From positions 6,867-13,693 of the forward strand of contig PLSH01000100.1 of NCBI GenBank assembly GCA_003165095.1: 6,827 nucleotides of DNA, read 5' to 3'. Made by a program: the position numbers and the translations under genes. A model generated the notes under the pieces. The model worked only from the letters and a program-made list of their open reading frames with translations, had not been told where the DNA came from and searched no databases. Shown piece by piece: positions 5,699-6,827 of this stretch (its first letter is position 1; each line of letters begins with the position of its first letter). Source of the stretch: Acidobacteriaceae bacterium (GTDB lineage: Bacteria; Acidobacteriota; Terriglobia; Terriglobales; Acidobacteriaceae).

Positions 5699-6664
5699 AT
5701 GAAAAGAGCAATTGGGATGGCGCTGGTGGTTTGCGCACTGCTGGGAGCATCGCCGGCGTTCAGCCAGGTGAAGATGACGCACGATCAAATCCTCTTTTAC
5801 ACCTCGGAGTGGAAGGGCGAGCGGTTCCAGGACGGTCGACCGAAGCTGCCTGACTCGCTGCTGAAGCGAGCGCTGGACATGACGATTGAAGACGTGTGGG
5901 AGTATCTGCGCGACCAGGGATATCGCAACCAGTACGAGGGGGGCTGGCAGGCTCTGCACATCGAGAAGCCCTTTGCGGGACGCGCGCTGACGGCGCAGTA
6001 CATGCCGACGCGGCCGGACATGGCGTCGGCGATCGCGGCCGAGGGCAAGGCGGAAGGCAGGGTGAGCGGGAACAATAGCTGGCCGATCAACGAATTGCAA
6101 ATCGGAGACGTTTACGTCGCCGACGGGTTCGGCAAGATCATCGAGGGCACGCTGATCGGCTCCAACCTGGGCAACGCGGTGGCGGCGCATACGCACACCG
6201 GGTTTGTATTCGATGGCGGGATCCGGGACCAGGAGGAGAACCGCGAGATTCCGGACTTCAACGGGTTCTACCGGGGTTACGACCCATCGGCGTGGGCGGA
6301 TATGGAACTGACGTCGATCAACGCGCCGATCCGGATCGGGAGGGCGATTGTGCTGCCGGGAGACCTGGTGCTGGCGAAGCCGGAGGGGGTTCTGTTCATC
6401 CCCGCGATTCTGGCTGAAGATGCGATCAGTTCGGCGGAGTTTACGGCGCTAACCGACGGATACAACTTCGAATTGAATCGCGAAGGGAAGAACGGTGCGC
6501 AGTTCGAGGGGGGATGGACGCCGGAGAAGTACGATGCCTTCGCGAAATGGATCGACGCTCACCCGGAGATGCTGAAGATGCCGCGGAGCGAATTCGACGC
6601 GCTGCTGGCCAAGGCGAAACAGCCGCGGGCTGCGCGGCGGGGCTCGGCTGCGCATGTGCCGTAG
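5699..6664 (+). CDS. Exported RraA-family protein (HMG aldolase/RraA fold)
   Basis: A 321-residue protein starting with a signal peptide (MKRAIGMALVVCALLGASPAFSQ, likely cut after the SPAFSQ region). The ATG at 5699 is chosen because of the ribosome-binding sequence and because the signal peptide begins there; the longer frame from 5441 overlaps the previous gene. Residues 91-107 (PFAGRALTAQYMPTRPD) and about 134-240 carry the RraA fold: GDVYVADGFG (136-145), TLIGSNLGNA (151-160), FDGGIRD (171-177) and PGDLVLAKPEGVLFIP (220-235). R176 and D177 match the Arg-Asp pair central to 4-hydroxy-4-methyl-2-oxoglutarate aldolases. Usual RraA and HMG aldolase proteins are about 160-240 residues and cytoplasmic, so this one has an N-terminal extension and a C-terminal helical tail (about 270-321). 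It may be an aldolase or decarboxylase outside the cytoplasm; the old label 'dimethylmenaquinone methyltransferase' is not supported. The fold is confident, the substrate unknown. Confidence 0.85.
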   Translation: MKRAIGMALVVCALLGASPAFSQVKMTHDQILFYTSEWKGERFQDGRPKLPDSLLKRALDMTIEDVWEYLRDQGYRNQYEGGWQALHIEKPFAGRALTAQYMPTRPDMASAIAAEGKAEGRVSGNNSWPINELQIGDVYVADGFGKIIEGTLIGSNLGNAVAAHTHTGFVFDGGIRDQEENREIPDFNGFYRGYDPSAWADMELTSINAPIRIGRAIVLPGDLVLAKPEGVLFIPAILAEDAISSAEFTALTDGYNFELNREGKNGAQFEGGWTPEKYDAFAKWIDAHPEMLKMPRSEFDALLAKAKQPRAARRGSAAHVP

Positions 6665-6683
6665 ATGATTTCGGCCTGGCGGG

Positions 6684-6827
6684 TTATCCGGTGATCAGGT
6701 CGCTGGGTTTGGAGATGCTTCCCAGCTTGAAGGGGAGCTCGTCCATGGGGCCCATCCACTGCAGTTCGCGGTCAATGTCGGGGTGGAGCTTGTATTTCTT
6801 CTGGACCGAGGCAATGGAGGCGCCGAT
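6684..6827 (-). CDS. C-terminal fragment of an unrecognised convergent gene
   Basis: On the minus strand the frame is open from the window's right edge to a TAA at 6686-6684, giving 47 residues. The text reads like genuine protein: a mixed helix such as IASVQKKYKLHPDIDRELQW, then MGPMDELPFKLGS and ISKPSDLITG at the end. It is not repetitive, and codon use is GC-rich at third positions (for example CTC, ATC, GAC, CTG). The start lies beyond the window. The gene converges on the RraA-like gene with only 19 bp between the two stop codons and no obvious terminator hairpin there. I do not recognise the family from this tail. Confidence 0.6.
   Translation of the reverse strand: MGASIASVQKKYKLHPDIDRELQWMGPMDELPFKLGSISKPSDLITG

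Overview
This is a GC-rich window with genes, decayed repeats and acidobacterial-looking architecture. The likely source is a member of the Acidobacteriota (Terriglobia-like). That is an inference from a winged-helix/transmembrane/TPR regulator, repeat-derived intergenic DNA of the 'CATCCCGAGCGCAGCCGAGG' type, and secreted proteins in families I associate with that phylum. No marker gene fixes the taxonomy.

Layout. (1) 1-2246, + strand: the 3' part of a membrane-bound, CadC-like transcription regulator, with a winged helix, one membrane segment, a TolB-like domain and TPRs; its start lies before the window. (2) 2247-3401: about 1.15 kb without a well-supported large gene. It holds a tRNA-3'-end-like fragment ending in CCA (about 2339-2388) next to AT-rich direct repeats, a possible small membrane protein on the minus strand (2569-2799), several hairpins, and two near-identical 44-bp repeats with a degenerate third copy (3124-3281). 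It reads as a scarred, repeat-rich intergenic region. (3) 3402-4757, + strand: a PLP-dependent beta-eliminating lyase of the tryptophanase/tyrosine phenol-lyase family. Four substrate-specificity positions agree with tryptophanase. (4) 4810-5487, + strand: a small secreted protein of unknown function, 52 bp downstream. (5) 5699-6664, + strand: an RraA-fold protein with a signal peptide and N- and C-terminal extensions. (6) 6684-6827, - strand: the last 47 codons of a convergent gene that I do not recognise.

How they fit together. The tryptophanase would release indole, pyruvate and ammonia from tryptophan in the cytoplasm. The two following genes encode exported proteins; shared transcription with the lyase is possible for the first and less likely for the second, which has a 211-bp leader. 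I see no complete new multi-gene system here. The most useful leads are the tryptophanase/TPL mosaic, the exported RraA homologue with an altered core motif, the tRNA-end scar, and the small antisense membrane ORF.
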